Assembly (NCBI RefSeq): GCF_018215265.2
Contig: NZ_CP136562.1
Location: forward strand, 3,596,001 to 3,660,000
Origin: Paenarthrobacter sp. GOM3
GTDB lineage: Bacteria; Actinomycetota; Actinomycetes; Actinomycetales; Micrococcaceae
DNA length: 64,000 bases
Direction of reading: 5' to 3'
Shown piece by piece: positions 1 to 8,903 of this stretch. Under the pieces are notes generated by a model. It did not search any database and had not been told where the DNA came from. It saw nothing but the letters and a program-made list of their open reading frames with translations. Positions within the stretch are counted from its first letter, which is position 1. The number at the start of each line of letters is the position of its first letter. The translations under genes and the position numbers were made by a program.

Positions 1-738
1 CGCTCCGTAGCAGGAGGCGATCAACAGGGCGTAGGTCCCAAGCGTCCCCACACCGTACTGGCCGATGATGAAGGCCATGGCACCAAAGGCACCGATCGGG
101 GCCACCCTCATGATCCAGGACATGATCTTGAAGATCAGCTCAAGGACCGTCTCCATGAGGCTGATGACCGGCAAGCAACGTTCCCGGCCGATGACAACGA
201 TTGCCGCGCCGAAGAAGACGGAGAAGAACAGGACCTGGAGCAGGCTGTTGCTGGCGAAGGCACCGATCACGCTTGAAGGAATGACATCCAGGATGAAGGC
301 GGCCGCGTCCTTGGGGACTGCGTGGCCGGTCTTGGCGTCGAGCGCCTCCTGGGAAAGTGTCGACGGATCGATATTCAGTCCGGCACCCGGCTGGACGATG
401 TTTCCTACGATGAGCCCGAAAACGAGGGCGAAGAGCGTGGCGCCGGTGAAGTACAGGAGTGCTTTGACCCCAACCCTTCCGACCGCCTTGACGTCGCCCA
501 CTGCCGAGATTCCCGTGACGATCACGAGGAAAATCAGCGGGGCGATAATCATTTTGATGAGTTGAATGAATCCATCACCCAGTGGCCGGAGGGCGGACCC
601 GATATTCGGCCAAAAATGACCGATGAGCACACCTGCGACGACGGCGATCAGGATTTGAAAAAAGAGCGACTGGTACAGCCGCTTTTTCTTCTGCGGGGCC
701 GAACTCGCCTTCAGCGCCGCGGGGTCTGGGATCTTCAT
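1..738 (-). CDS. dctA: C4-dicarboxylate:cation symporter DctA (3' end cut by window edge)
   Basis: Partial gene: 246 N-terminal residues are present and the reading frame runs off base 1. A charged start (MKIPDPAALKAS...QKKKRL) leads into a hydrophobic helix and then the helix KMIIAPLIFLVIVTGIS, which is typical of the DAACS (sodium:dicarboxylate symporter) family; further membrane segments follow. Family members take up succinate, fumarate and malate. The ATG at 738 has no strong Shine-Dalgarno sequence. Upstream lie an IclR-type palindrome (834-848) and a CRP-like site (794-809), so it probably belongs to the same regulon as the glyoxylate/malate genes further on. An amino-acid symporter of the same superfamily (GltP type) is the alternative. 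Confidence 0.85.
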   Translation of the reverse strand, partial: MKIPDPAALKASSAPQKKKRLYQSLFFQILIAVVAGVLIGHFWPNIGSALRPLGDGFIQLIKMIIAPLIFLVIVTGISAVGDVKAVGRVGVKALLYFTGATLFALVFGLIVGNIVQPGAGLNIDPSTLSQEALDAKTGHAVPKDAAAFILDVIPSSVIGAFASNSLLQVLFFSVFFGAAIVVIGRERCLPVISLMETVLELIFKIMSWIMRVAPIGAFGAMAFIIGQYGVGTLGTYALLIASCYGA

Positions 739-793
739 TGATCTGAACCAATCAGTTTGGGAACAGCCCCTCGTTTTGGGGGGATGTTTTCAA

Positions 794-809
794 TGTAAGC
801 CGGGTCACA
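794..809. promoter_or_regulatory. CRP/GlxR-like site upstream of dctA
   Basis: TGTAAGCCGGGTCACA matches TGTGA-N6-TCACA except at one position of the left half. It lies 56-71 bases before the dctA start. A similar sequence (4344-4359) lies upstream of aceE. Binding is inferred. Confidence 0.4.
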
Positions 810-833
810 TGATTCCGCAAGGGGAAATTGAGT

Positions 834-848
834 TTCCATATTGTGGAA
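834..848. promoter_or_regulatory. IclR-type palindrome upstream of dctA
   Basis: TTCCATATTGTGGAA is a near-perfect 15-bp palindrome (one mismatched pair). It resembles the perfect palindrome at 4266-4280. A second pair of half sites, TTCC-N6-GGAA, lies at 813-826. Confidence 0.55.
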
Positions 849-906
849 GTCACATTCGGTTGGAAGGCTCCGGATGCGGGCGCCCCCAAACCCCCTTTGA
901 CGCAGA

Positions 907-948
907 AATGCCCGGGGCACACCCCTCCTCAGGCGTGTCCCGGGCATT
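907..948 (-). terminator. Hairpin downstream of the SDR gene
   Basis: The arms AATGCCCGGG (907-916) and CCCGGGCATT (939-948) pair perfectly and can extend inward. The hairpin lies about 60 bases after the stop of the SDR gene on the minus strand and before the dctA control region, so it would separate the two. Confidence 0.55.
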
Positions 949-1006
949 CAAAAGCAAAAAGGGTGGGGGCGGTACATCCAGTCCCCCGGCGGGCGCCCCT
1001 AACTCG

Positions 1007-1774
1007 CTAGCCGCGACCCACGAACGGCATGCCGGCTGCAGTGACCACCAATGATCCGACACTGGCCGACGCCGGCATGTTGGCCATCATCAGCACGGCA
1101 CGGGCTGCGTCGTCCACCGGGAACATCGGCTCCACCTTGCGGCTACCGTCGGCCTGCAGGGCTCCTGATCCGACACCAATCGTGTCCATGATTTCCGTGC
1201 GCGTGTTGCCGATATCGATCTGTCCGCACGTGATCCCGAACTCCCGGCCGTCCAGTTCGATGCTCTTGGTGAGGCCAGTCATCGCATGCTTGGTAACTGT
1301 GTAAGCCACGGATCTGGGCCTGGGTGAATGCGCCGAAATGGAACCATTATTGATGATCCGCCCACCTTGGGGCTCCTGGGCTTTCATGGTTCGCACCGCT
1401 TCCGCTGCGCACAGCATGGAACCGGTGACATTGACCCGCAGGGTTGCTTCCCATTCGTCCACGCCGATCTCGCCGACATCGCCGGCCGGGCCGAAAATCC
1501 CCGCGTTGTTGAACAGCACATCAACCCGGCCCCAGCGCTGGCGGACCTCGGCGAAGAGGCGAGCGACGTCGTCGGGCGCTGTTAGGTCGCAAGGAACCGC
1601 AAGCGCGTGCGGATGATCGCCCGCAGTCTCAAGCAGCTGCGCCTCCCGGCGGCCGGCCAGCGCCACCCGGTAACCCTCCGCAAGCATCAGCCGGGCGACC
1701 GCCCGCCCTATGCCGGAACCGGCCCCGGTGACGACGGCGACCCTCGGGTGGGCGGGCAGGCTGGACTCAGTCAT
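1007..1774 (-). CDS. Short-chain dehydrogenase/reductase
   Basis: A 255-residue classical SDR, predicted to be a cytosolic NAD(P)-dependent oxidoreductase. The nucleotide-binding motif TGAGSGIG is at residues 16-23 and NNAG is near residue 90. The catalytic Ser (NGSIS) and YTVTK provide the S-Y-K set. The start is an ATG preceded by GAAAGG seven bases upstream. It follows the racemase homologue by 32 bases, so the two are probably co-transcribed with the NCS1 permease. The substrate is unknown; the context suggests a ureide- or hydantoin-derived compound, which is only inference. C-terminal residues after YxxxK are typical of the family and give no further clue. Confidence 0.8.
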   Translation of the reverse strand: MTESSLPAHPRVAVVTGAGSGIGRAVARLMLAEGYRVALAGRREAQLLETAGDHPHALAVPCDLTAPDDVARLFAEVRQRWGRVDVLFNNAGIFGPAGDVGEIGVDEWEATLRVNVTGSMLCAAEAVRTMKAQEPQGGRIINNGSISAHSPRPRSVAYTVTKHAMTGLTKSIELDGREFGITCGQIDIGNTRTEIMDTIGVGSGALQADGSRKVEPMFPVDDAARAVLMMANMPASASVGSLVVTAAGMPFVGRG

Positions 1775-1806
1775 GTGTTGCCTTTCGGAAAATGCTTTGG
1801 GCAGCG

Positions 1807-2565
1807 TCAGCGTGCGGCTTCGGACTGCTCTGTGGAATGCCGGGCTGCGGTTATCGGCCAGCCTATGACAGTCTTCGGGCGCGGCGTGGCATAGGTTCGC
1901 ACCTTGGATGTGGACAGGCCAAGGCGGACCAGTGACTCGGCGATGGTGACGGCCGAGGCTACGCCATCCACCACGGGAACGCCGGTCCGCTGGCGGATCT
2001 GCTCATCCAGCCCCGCCATCCCGCCGCAGCCAAGGACAATGACCTCGGCCTTGTCATTTCGGACGGCCTCTTCGGCCTGGCCAACGATCGCTTCGACGGC
2101 CCGCTCGGGGTACTCCTCGAGTTCCAGCACTGCCATGCCACTGGCCCGGACAGAGGCGCAGCGGGCGTCCAGGCCGGCCAGCTTGAGCCGGTCCTCGATG
2201 AGGGGCACCGCGCGGTCAAGCGTGGTGACCACCGAATACTTGTGGCCCAGGAACATGGCGGTGCTTGCGGCGGCCTCGGTGATATCCACGACCGGCACAT
2301 CCAGGAGTTCCTGGAGGCCTTCGCGGCCGTGTTCGCCGTAGCCTGCCTGGATGACGGCGTCGAACGGCTCCGGATAGTTGACTACGGCGTCCATGACCGC
2401 AATCGCGGCGAGGTAGCTTTCGAAGTTCCCTTCGCAGGAGTCGGCGCCGAAGCGGGGCGTGATGCCGATGATCTCGGTGCCCGGAGCAGCCGCTGCCCGT
2501 GCCTGGGCGGCGATGGAGTCCGTCATGGACTGGGTGGTGTTGACGTTTGCGACAAGGATGCGCAT
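1807..2565 (-). CDS. Asp/Glu/hydantoin racemase superfamily protein (allantoin-racemase-like, single catalytic Cys)
   Basis: A 252-residue protein of the Asp/Glu/hydantoin racemase superfamily (MRILVANVNTT start). The usual second catalytic cysteine is present as Cys180 in VLGCGGMAGL. The position of the first, normally within ACFGDPG, reads AGYGEHG with Gly75. A Gly plus a single Cys is the arrangement of arylmalonate decarboxylase rather than of two-base racemases. The ATG at 2565 is chosen over an upstream in-frame start because AAAGGA lies five bases before it. The neighbouring NCS1 permease and purine genes suggest a ureide or hydantoin substrate such as allantoin, but a racemase reaction should not be assumed. 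Confidence 0.75.
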   Translation of the reverse strand: MRILVANVNTTQSMTDSIAAQARAAAAPGTEIIGITPRFGADSCEGNFESYLAAIAVMDAVVNYPEPFDAVIQAGYGEHGREGLQELLDVPVVDITEAAASTAMFLGHKYSVVTTLDRAVPLIEDRLKLAGLDARCASVRASGMAVLELEEYPERAVEAIVGQAEEAVRNDKAEVIVLGCGGMAGLDEQIRQRTGVPVVDGVASAVTIAESLVRLGLSTSKVRTYATPRPKTVIGWPITAARHSTEQSEAAR

Positions 2566-2679
2566 GGAGATCCTTTCAACGGCGATGCCCACCCCCGTGG
2601 CAACTGGACCGGAGTCCGGCTGCCAATGAGGATGGGCCTGGCCTTGGTGCTGGGTTGCTGGTGGGTGCTGGCGACTTTG

Positions 2680-4242
2680 CTAGTGGGTGCTGGCGACGGC
2701 GATCGGCTCGCCGGACACGTCGTCGTGAAGTTGCTTCTTGTCAGCAACGGCGAAGAACGTCAGGGCGGCAACGCCCGCTCCGATGAACCACGCGAAGGGT
2801 GCTGCTGGTGCCAACGCCGGGATGAACGCGATGGCAATGGCGATGGCGGCAGCTGGGATCAGGGCGATGATGGCCCTGGGATTCACGCCGCGCTTGTAGA
2901 AGTAGGCGCCCTTGGGATCATCGGTGTACAGCTCGGGGACGTTGACCTTGCCCCGGCGGACCAGCCAGTAGTCGGCCATGATCACTCCGAACAGCGGGCC
3001 GAGCAAGGCGCCAAGTCCGCCCAGGAAGTAGACGATGACAATGGGGTTGTTGTAAAGGTTCCACGGCAGGATGACCAAGCCGATGGTGCCGCTGACCCAG
3101 GCGGCCTTCCGGAAGTTCAGGTGCCGCGGGAAGAGGTTAGTCAGGGCATACACCGGCGCCACGAAGTTTGCCATCAGGTTCACAGCCACGGTCAGGATCA
3201 GCAGGGCCAGGCATGCCAGCACCAACAGGAGCGTGTTCGGGATGCTCTGGACAATATCGGACGGGCTTTCGATGACCGTGCCGTTGATCTTGTACTGCCC
3301 GCCGGCCATGACCACGACAATGGCGCCGAAGACCAGCATGTTAATGGGGATGCCCCAGAAGTTTCCCTTGACGATCGACTTCCTGGTGGTGGACGAGCGG
3401 GTGAAGTCGCAGAAGTTCAGCACGAAGGTGCCGTAAATGGAAACCCACAGGGCTCCGCCTGCGAAGATGGTCAACCACATCTCGCCACCTTCAAGGCCCT
3501 TGATCCCGGACCACTGGATGGCGCCGCCGGCTTCGACGAAGACCCACACAGCGATGGCAGCCATGGTGACCAGGATGACCGGACCCGCGAACGCCTCGTA
3601 CTTACGGATCATTTCCATACCAAAACTGACGATGACAAGCTGGACGATCCACAGGGCCACGAAGGACAGCCAGCCCAAGGTGGAAAGTCCCAGAATGGAG
3701 TTGCTGTCCAGGTCCTTCAAGCTTGGCGCCATGGCAACGAGCATGACGCGCAGGACGACGGATGCCAGGTAGGTCTGGATTCCGAACCACGCCACGGCAA
3801 CTGCGCCGCGGATCAGGCTGGCAATCTGCGCACCGCGGATGCCGAAACTGATGCGGCTCATCACGGGGAAGGGGACGCCGGTCTTCTGGCCCATAAACCC
3901 GGAGAAGTTCAGGAGGGCGAAGAGGAGGACCGCACCAATCCCGAGGGCCACCAGAATCTGCCACCCGCCCAATCCGAGCGAGAAAAGACCAATGGCGAAA
4001 GCATAGTTACCCAGGCTGTGGACGTCGTTGGCCCAGAGGGTGAAGATGCTGTAGCTGGTCCACTTTCGGCCTTTGGCCTTGGTGGGGGCCAGATCGATGT
4101 TGTAAAGACTTGGGCTGATGGTACGGCCTGATGCTTCGGACGCAATTTCACAGAGTTCTGTGTTGCCTACTGCGCGGTGGTTGGGGCCACCCTGCGGTTC
4201 GTCCGGAGTCTCAGTGACGCCGACTGATGAAGTCGTCTGCAT
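2680..4242 (-). CDS. NCS1-family permease (allantoin/hydantoin type)
   Basis: A 520-residue integral membrane protein with about 12 hydrophobic segments. The N-terminal part LWANDVHSLGNYAFAIG and the segment VLNFCDFTRSSTTRKS match the nucleobase-cation-symport-1 family (PucI allantoin permease, Mhp1 hydantoin transporter). It should import a ureide, hydantoin or nucleobase with a cation. It heads a minus-strand run with the racemase homologue and SDR, and is divergent from aceE. Their 290-bp control region holds the best IclR palindrome of the window. Specificity cannot be read from the sequence; allantoin is the best guess from context. Confidence 0.82.
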   Translation of the reverse strand: MQTTSSVGVTETPDEPQGGPNHRAVGNTELCEIASEASGRTISPSLYNIDLAPTKAKGRKWTSYSIFTLWANDVHSLGNYAFAIGLFSLGLGGWQILVALGIGAVLLFALLNFSGFMGQKTGVPFPVMSRISFGIRGAQIASLIRGAVAVAWFGIQTYLASVVLRVMLVAMAPSLKDLDSNSILGLSTLGWLSFVALWIVQLVIVSFGMEMIRKYEAFAGPVILVTMAAIAVWVFVEAGGAIQWSGIKGLEGGEMWLTIFAGGALWVSIYGTFVLNFCDFTRSSTTRKSIVKGNFWGIPINMLVFGAIVVVMAGGQYKINGTVIESPSDIVQSIPNTLLLVLACLALLILTVAVNLMANFVAPVYALTNLFPRHLNFRKAAWVSGTIGLVILPWNLYNNPIVIVYFLGGLGALLGPLFGVIMADYWLVRRGKVNVPELYTDDPKGAYFYKRGVNPRAIIALIPAAAIAIAIAFIPALAPAAPFAWFIGAGVAALTFFAVADKKQLHDDVSGEPIAVASTH

Positions 4243-4265
4243 CGTGGATCTCCACTTCGTACTGC

Positions 4266-4280
4266 TTCCGCATTGCGGAA
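4266..4280. promoter_or_regulatory. Perfect 15-bp palindrome between NCS1 permease and aceE
   Basis: TTCCGCATTGCGGAA is perfectly palindromic around the central T. It starts 24 bases upstream of the permease ATG and is the best copy of the recurring motif. It is proposed as the operator of the IclR protein encoded at 24616-25371. Confidence 0.65.
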
Positions 4281-4307
4281 ACTAGTTATTGAATAGTGAA
4301 AGCACTC

Positions 4308-4359
4308 TATGACGCAGGTCACTCGCGGTCAAGGTGCTCCCGGTGTATGCAGGGTCACA
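4308..4359. promoter_or_regulatory. Two CRP/GlxR-like sites upstream of aceE
   Basis: TATGACGCAGGTCACT (4308-4323) and TGTATGCAGGGTCACA (4344-4359) each resemble TGTGA-N6-TCACA with few mismatches. A similar site precedes dctA. cAMP-type control of acetyl-CoA and glyoxylate genes is plausible but unproven. Confidence 0.4.
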
Positions 4360-4460
4360 TTTGGTTGCCTGGTGGCAGGATTGCCAGTTGACTGTTGCGG
4401 ACAGGCGATCCGTGTTGACGCTGCCCATCGGCAGACGTAATCTCGAATTGCAGAATTTTA

Positions 4461-4475
4461 TTCTCACAATACGAA
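4461..4475. promoter_or_regulatory. Second IclR-type half-conserved site before aceE
   Basis: Read on the minus strand this is TTCGTATTGTGAGAA, which keeps the TTC..ATTG..GAA frame of the 4266-4280 palindrome. It lies about 60 bases upstream of the aceE start. Confidence 0.45.
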
Positions 4476-4533
4476 ATTCCTTGAGCGCCCCCACAGAGCA
4501 AGCGCCCAGACATTCAATGAAGAGAGGTTGGAC

Positions 4534-7293
4534 GTGGCTGTAGGAGAAGAGACCTCACACATCCTCAGCGGGTTGACTGCCCAGCTGCCTGATCGTGATC
4601 CGGAAGAGACTGCGGAGTGGATTGAGTCCCTTGATGCGTTGATCGCCGAGCAGGGTACTGAGCGTGCGCAGTTCATTATGCGTTCGTTGTTGCAGCGTGC
4701 TGGTGCCCGGTCGGTAGGTGTGCCGATGGTGACGACCACTGATTATGTGAACACGATCCCGGTGGACCAGGAAGCTGAGTTCCCGGGGAACGAGGAGTTC
4801 GAGCGCCGGTACCGGGCGTATATGCGCTGGAACGCTGCGGTGATGGTTCACCGTGCGCAGCGCTCCGATATTGGTGTGGGCGGGCATATCTCCACCTATG
4901 CCGGTGCCGCGACCCTGTACGAGGTGGGCTTTAACCACTTCTTCCGCGGCAAGGACCACCCCTCCGGCGGTGACCAGGTCTTCTTCCAGGGCCACGCCTC
5001 CCCTGGCATGTACGCCCGGGCGTTCATGGAAGGCCGCCTCACGGAAGAGGATTTGGACGGGTTCCGGCAGGAGAAGTCCAAGGCCGGTCACGCCCTGTCT
5101 TCCTACCCACACCCGCGCCTGATGCCGGACTTCTGGGAGTTCCCGACCGTGTCGATGGGTATCGGCCCGATGAACGCGATCTACCAGGCCCAGTCCAACC
5201 GGTACCTGCAGAACCGTGGCATCAAAGACACCTCCGACCAGCAGGTCTGGGCGTTCCTCGGGGACGGGGAAATGGACGAGCCAGAGTCCCGTGGCCTGCT
5301 CCAGCTCGCCGCGAACGAGAACCTGGACAACCTGAACTTCGTGATCAACTGCAACCTCCAGCGCCTGGACGGACCGGTCCGCGGTAACGGCAAGATCATG
5401 CAGGAACTCGAAGCGTTCTTCCGCGGCGCGGGCTGGAACGTGATCAAGGTCGTCTGGGGCCGTGAGTGGGACTCCCTGCTCGAAGCCGACACCGACGGGG
5501 CGTTGGTGAAAATCATGAACGAAACCCCCGATGGTGACTACCAGACCTACAAGGCCGAGTCCGGCGGGTTCGTCCGGGAACACTTCTTCGGGAAGAACCC
5601 GGCCACCAAAGACATGGTCGCGGACCTGAACGACGAACAAATCTGGGGCCTCAAACGCGGCGGTCACGACTACCGCAAGGTCTACGCCGCGTACAAGGCA
5701 GCGACCGAGTTCAAGGGCAAACCCACCGTGATCCTGGCCAAAACCGTCAAGGGCTACGGCCTGGGCCCCCACTTCGAGGGCCGCAACGCAACCCACCAAA
5801 TGAAGAAACTGACCATGGAAGACCTCAAAGCCTTCCGTAACCACCTCCGGATCCCCATCAGCGACGAACAACTCGACGCGGACCTCTACCGGCCCCCGTA
5901 CTACCACCCCGGCATGGACGCCCCCGAAATCAAATACCTCATGGAACGCCGGGCCGAGCTCGGCGGGTTCGTACCCGAACGGCGCCGCACCCACACCGAG
6001 GTAGTCCTCCCGGACGCCAAATCCTACGACGTCGCCAAACGCGGATCCGGGAAACAACAAGCCGCGACCACCATGGCCTTCGTCCGGCTCCTCAAAGACC
6101 TCATGCGGGACAAAAACTTCGGCGCCCGGTTCGTGCCCGTCGTCCCCGACGAATCCCGGACCTTCGGGATGGACGCGTTCTTCCCGACCGCGAAAATCTA
6201 CAACCCCAAAGGCCAGAACTACCTCTCCGTGGACCGCGACCTCGTCCTGGCCTACAAAGAATCACCCGCCGGCCAACTGATCCACCCCGGCATCAACGAA
6301 GCCGGCGCCGTCGCAGCGTTCACCGCCGCCGGAACCTCCTACGCCACCCACGGCGAACCCCTGGTCCCGATCTACGTGTTCTACTCCATGTTCGGCTTCC
6401 AACGCACCGGCGATTCCTTCTGGGCCGCAGCAGACCAAATGACCCGCGGATTCATCATCGGCGCCACCGCAGGACGAACCACCCTCACCGGCGAAGGACT
6501 CCAACACGCCGACGGGCACTCCCCCATCCTGGCCTCCACCAACCCCGCCGTACGCACCTACGACCCCGCCTACGGCTACGAAATCGGCCACATCATCCGC
6601 CACGGACTCGAACAAATGTACGGCGAGAACAGCACCGATAAAAACGTCATGTACTACCTCACCGTCTACAACGAACCCATCACCCAACCCGCGGAACCGG
6701 AAAACCTCGACGTCAACGGGCTCCTCAAAGGCATCTACCACCTCGCAGACGCCCCCGCACCGGTCAACGGAAACCAGGACCGGCCCACCGCGCAGATCCT
6801 CGCCTCCGGAGTCTCCGTGCCCTGGGCCCTCGAAGCGGCACGGATCCTCGCCGAAGACTGGAACGTCGCCGCCGACGTCTGGTCCGTGACCTCCTGGAAC
6901 GAACTCCGACGCGACGGACTCGCCGCCGAAGACCACGCGTTCCTGAACCCCGGCCAACCCGCACCCACCCCGTTCATCACCGAACAACTCGCAGGCAAAA
7001 CCGGGCCCGTCATCGCCGTCACCGACTACATGAAAGCCGTCCCCGACCAAATCCGCCAATACATCCCCAACGACTTCGCCTCCCTCGGAGCAGACGGCTT
7101 CGGCTTCTCCGACACCCGCCAAGCCGCACGCCGCTACTTCAAAAACGACACCCACTCCATCGTCGCCAAAACCCTGCAGCTGCTGGCGGCGAGGGGCGAA
7201 GTCGAGGAGGGCGCGCCGTCGTACGCCATTGACCGCTACAAGCTGCTTGACGTGAACGCCGGCACCACGGGTGGCGCAGGCGGCGACGCCTAA
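4534..7293 (+). CDS. aceE: Pyruvate dehydrogenase E1 component, homodimeric type
   Basis: A 919-residue thiamin-diphosphate enzyme decarboxylating pyruvate and passing the acetyl group to E2. It contains [10 protein letters not shown] (ThDP/Mg motif GDGEM...), the [20 protein letters not shown]-terminal signature of AceE, and a transketolase-like pyrimidine domain. Start: GTG 4534 is preceded by AGAGAGG at six bases; a TTG at 4528 would abut that ribosome site. No E2 or E3 gene is adjacent, as is usual in Corynebacteriales and relatives. The promoter region is shared with the NCS1 permease and carries the regulon palindrome, suggesting a copy induced for glyoxylate/pyruvate oxidation. Lys, Glu and Gln codons switch almost entirely to AAA, GAA and CAA between about 5.6 and 7.17 kb. 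Confidence 0.95.
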   Translation: MAVGEETSHILSGLTAQLPDRDPEETAEWIESLDALIAEQGTERAQFIMRSLLQRAGARSVGVPMVTTTDYVNTIPVDQEAEFPGNEEFERRYRAYMRWNAAVMVHRAQRSDIGVGGHISTYAGAATLYEVGFNHFFRGKDHPSGGDQVFFQGHASPGMYARAFMEGRLTEEDLDGFRQEKSKAGHALSSYPHPRLMPDFWEFPTVSMGIGPMNAIYQAQSNRYLQNRGIKDTSDQQVWAFLGDGEMDEPESRGLLQLAANENLDNLNFVINCNLQRLDGPVRGNGKIMQELEAFFRGAGWNVIKVVWGREWDSLLEADTDGALVKIMNETPDGDYQTYKAESGGFVREHFFGKNPATKDMVADLNDEQIWGLKRGGHDYRKVYAAYKAATEFKGKPTVILAKTVKGYGLGPHFEGRNATHQMKKLTMEDLKAFRNHLRIPISDEQLDADLYRPPYYHPGMDAPEIKYLMERRAELGGFVPERRRTHTEVVLPDAKSYDVAKRGSGKQQAATTMAFVRLLKDLMRDKNFGARFVPVVPDESRTFGMDAFFPTAKIYNPKGQNYLSVDRDLVLAYKESPAGQLIHPGINEAGAVAAFTAAGTSYATHGEPLVPIYVFYSMFGFQRTGDSFWAAADQMTRGFIIGATAGRTTLTGEGLQHADGHSPILASTNPAVRTYDPAYGYEIGHIIRHGLEQMYGENSTDKNVMYYLTVYNEPITQPAEPENLDVNGLLKGIYHLADAPAPVNGNQDRPTAQILASGVSVPWALEAARILAEDWNVAADVWSVTSWNELRRDGLAAEDHAFLNPGQPAPTPFITEQLAGKTGPVIAVTDYMKAVPDQIRQYIPNDFASLGADGFGFSDTRQAARRYFKNDTHSIVAKTLQLLAARGEVEEGAPSYAIDRYKLLDVNAGTTGGAGGDA

Positions 7294-7307
7294 GCCCCAT
7301 CAACAAC

Positions 7308-7346
7308 AAATGGCGGCAGTGTTCGTAATGAACACTGCCGCCATTT
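7308..7346 (+). terminator. Terminator after aceE
   Basis: A 17-bp perfect stem, AAATGGCGGCAGTGTTC (7308-7324) with its complement at 7330-7346 and a five-base loop, begins 15 bases after the aceE stop. It can also serve the convergent DUF1508 gene. Confidence 0.8.
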
Positions 7347-7372
7347 ATCGTTTGCGACCCAGACGGGCAACG

Positions 7373-7564
7373 TCAGGTGCCCAGGTTCCTCCGGTCGACG
7401 ACGAAACCTGTGGCCGCATTCTCGCGAACGGCGTTGATACCGGCCACGACGGCTTTCAGGTTCGGAAATTGAGGCGACACTGCCACCACTGTGCCGTCGT
7501 CGGCTGTGAGCCGGAAACGGAATGAATTAGTACCTGCTTTGAGAATCTCGAAACTGCCCGCCAT
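7373..7564 (-). CDS. DUF1508 (YegP-like) small protein
   Basis: A 63-residue protein with the DUF1508/YegP fold signature: FEILKAGTNSFRFRLTADDG, followed by an AVVAGINAVRENA helix. Family members are small, often have one or two such repeats, and have no firm biochemical role. The ATG at 7564 is chosen because AAGGA lies about eight bases before it, and because upstream residues of the longer frame do not resemble the family. It is convergent with aceE across a strong hairpin. Confidence 0.75.
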   Translation of the reverse strand: MAGSFEILKAGTNSFRFRLTADDGTVVAVSPQFPNLKAVVAGINAVRENAATGFVVDRRNLGT

Positions 7565-7750
7565 GTTCCCCGTCCTTAACGCGTCGTTGCGTCCTCGAGC
7601 TGACTTCATAACTCCCTCATCGACCATAACGGCCATTTCACGGGCCCAAAAGCCCTACTCATCAGTAGTTTGAAACCGATATTGGTAGATCAAATGGAAA
7701 GCACTCAAGGAGCTAGAGACCGCATTGAACGCCGCGCGTATGGTGAGGAT

Positions 7751-8359
7751 ATGACTCAATCCGGCACGCCCACCACGGGCGTCCTGCTCGCTGCGGGCGC
7801 CGGCACCCGCCTGGGGCGCGGCCCCAAGGCGCTGCTGCCCTTCCGCGGCCGCACGCTGGTGGAAGTACTCGCCGACACGCTTTTCGACGGCGGTTGCAGC
7901 GAGGTGGTGGTGGTGCTCGGAGCCGAAGCCGACCACGTTCGGAGCAATACCGATCTGGGCGCACACACTGTCGTCGACAACCAGAATTGGGCCAAAGGGA
8001 TGGCCGGATCCTTCCGCGCGGGCATCGAAGCCGCCGCACCGGGAAACAACATCATGGTGGCCTTGGTGGATCAGCCCGGGCTGACCCCGACGGCGGTGAG
8101 CAGATTACTGGGCAGCCATCGTCCAGGGCGGGCCACCGCCGCCGCCTACCCTGATGAGTCAGGCAGGCTGAAGCGCAGGCACCCGGTGATTTTCGACGTC
8201 GGGCTCCGCTCCGAAGCGGCTGCGGCTGCCAACGGCGACACGGGCGCGCGCTCCTTCCTCAAGGCCCATCCGGGGCTGGTGGACCTGGTGGACTGCAGCG
8301 ATCTGTGCTCGGGTGAGGACCTGGACACCAAGGATCAGCTGCATCTTCTGGACGGGTAG
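7751..8359 (+). CDS. MocA-like molybdenum cofactor cytidylyl/nucleotidyltransferase
   Basis: A 202-residue NTP-transferase (MobA-like, NTP_transf_3) protein. The N-terminus GVLLAAGAGTRLGRGPKALLPF carries the nucleotide-binding signature LAAGxGxRxGxxKxLL, and VALVDQPGL is the metal/nucleotide-binding DQP-type motif. Such proteins (MocA) attach CMP to the molybdopterin cofactor for xanthine-dehydrogenase-type enzymes. The xanthine dehydrogenase block lies just downstream on the other strand, supporting this role. The ATG at 7751 has GGTGAGG directly upstream with short spacing. A nicotine-blue-type oxidoreductase name is sometimes given to close relatives. Confidence 0.8.
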   Translation: MTQSGTPTTGVLLAAGAGTRLGRGPKALLPFRGRTLVEVLADTLFDGGCSEVVVVLGAEADHVRSNTDLGAHTVVDNQNWAKGMAGSFRAGIEAAAPGNNIMVALVDQPGLTPTAVSRLLGSHRPGRATAAAYPDESGRLKRRHPVIFDVGLRSEAAAAANGDTGARSFLKAHPGLVDLVDCSDLCSGEDLDTKDQLHLLDG

Positions 8360-8378
8360 CGGCGGGTAAATTAGGTCC

Positions 8379-8846
8379 ATGATCAGCATCGAGATTGACG
8401 ATCCCGCGCGCCCTGACGTCCACCAGCTCCTCAGCGAACACCTGGCCGACATGTTCGCCACCTCGCCCGCGGAGAGCGTCCACGCACTGGACCACTCCGC
8501 GTTGTCGCACGACGCGATCACTTTCTGGACTGCCCGCGAGGACGGTGTCCTGCTGGGATGCGGGGCGCTGAAGGACCTCGGCGCGGGGCATGCCGAAATC
8601 AAGTCGATGCGCACCACGGCGAGTGCCCGGGGCCGGGGTGTGGCGACCCAGATGCTTGAGCACATAGTGGCCGAAGCTGCCCGCTTGGGTTACGGGCGCG
8701 TCAGCTTGGAAACCGGCACCGAGGACTACTTCGCCCCGGCGCGGCGCCTGTACGAACGGCACGGGTTCACCGAATGCCCGCCGTTCGCGGATTACACCCT
8801 GGACCCAAACAGCGTCTTCATGGAACTCGCGGTCCCACCCAAGTAA
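8379..8846 (+). CDS. GNAT-family N-acetyltransferase
   Basis: A 155-residue GNAT protein. Acetyl-CoA-binding motif A is visible as SARGRGVATQMLEHIVAEA, and YERHGF near the C-terminus is the family's closing motif. It most resembles the YsnE-type subgroup, whose members often begin with I-E-I-D-D-P. It follows the MocA-like gene by 19 bases and probably shares its transcript. The substrate is unknown. Confidence 0.85.
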   Translation: MISIEIDDPARPDVHQLLSEHLADMFATSPAESVHALDHSALSHDAITFWTAREDGVLLGCGALKDLGAGHAEIKSMRTTASARGRGVATQMLEHIVAEAARLGYGRVSLETGTEDYFAPARRLYERHGFTECPPFADYTLDPNSVFMELAVPPK

Positions 8847-8849
8847 GTA

Positions 8850-8891
8850 GCAGAAGAGCGCGTTTTGACGGCTCAAAACGCGCTCTTCTGC
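8850..8891. terminator. Bidirectional terminator, GNAT gene / xanthine dehydrogenase
   Basis: A perfect 19-bp stem (8850-8868 with 8873-8891) closes on a four-base loop. It sits between convergent stops, right after the acetyltransferase stop and 12 bases beyond the xanthine dehydrogenase stop. Confidence 0.85.
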
Positions 8892-8903
8892 GACCCAGTT
8901 GGG

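Noticed and set aside
2242..4131. 629-codon plus-strand frame over the NCS1 permease
   Set aside because: It is antisense to a clear membrane-protein gene and its translation is low-complexity, rich in Gly, Asp and His, as expected from a high-GC shadow frame.
4555..6060. 501-codon minus-strand frame inside aceE
   Set aside because: Antisense shadow of a strongly conserved gene; no ribosome site or domain.
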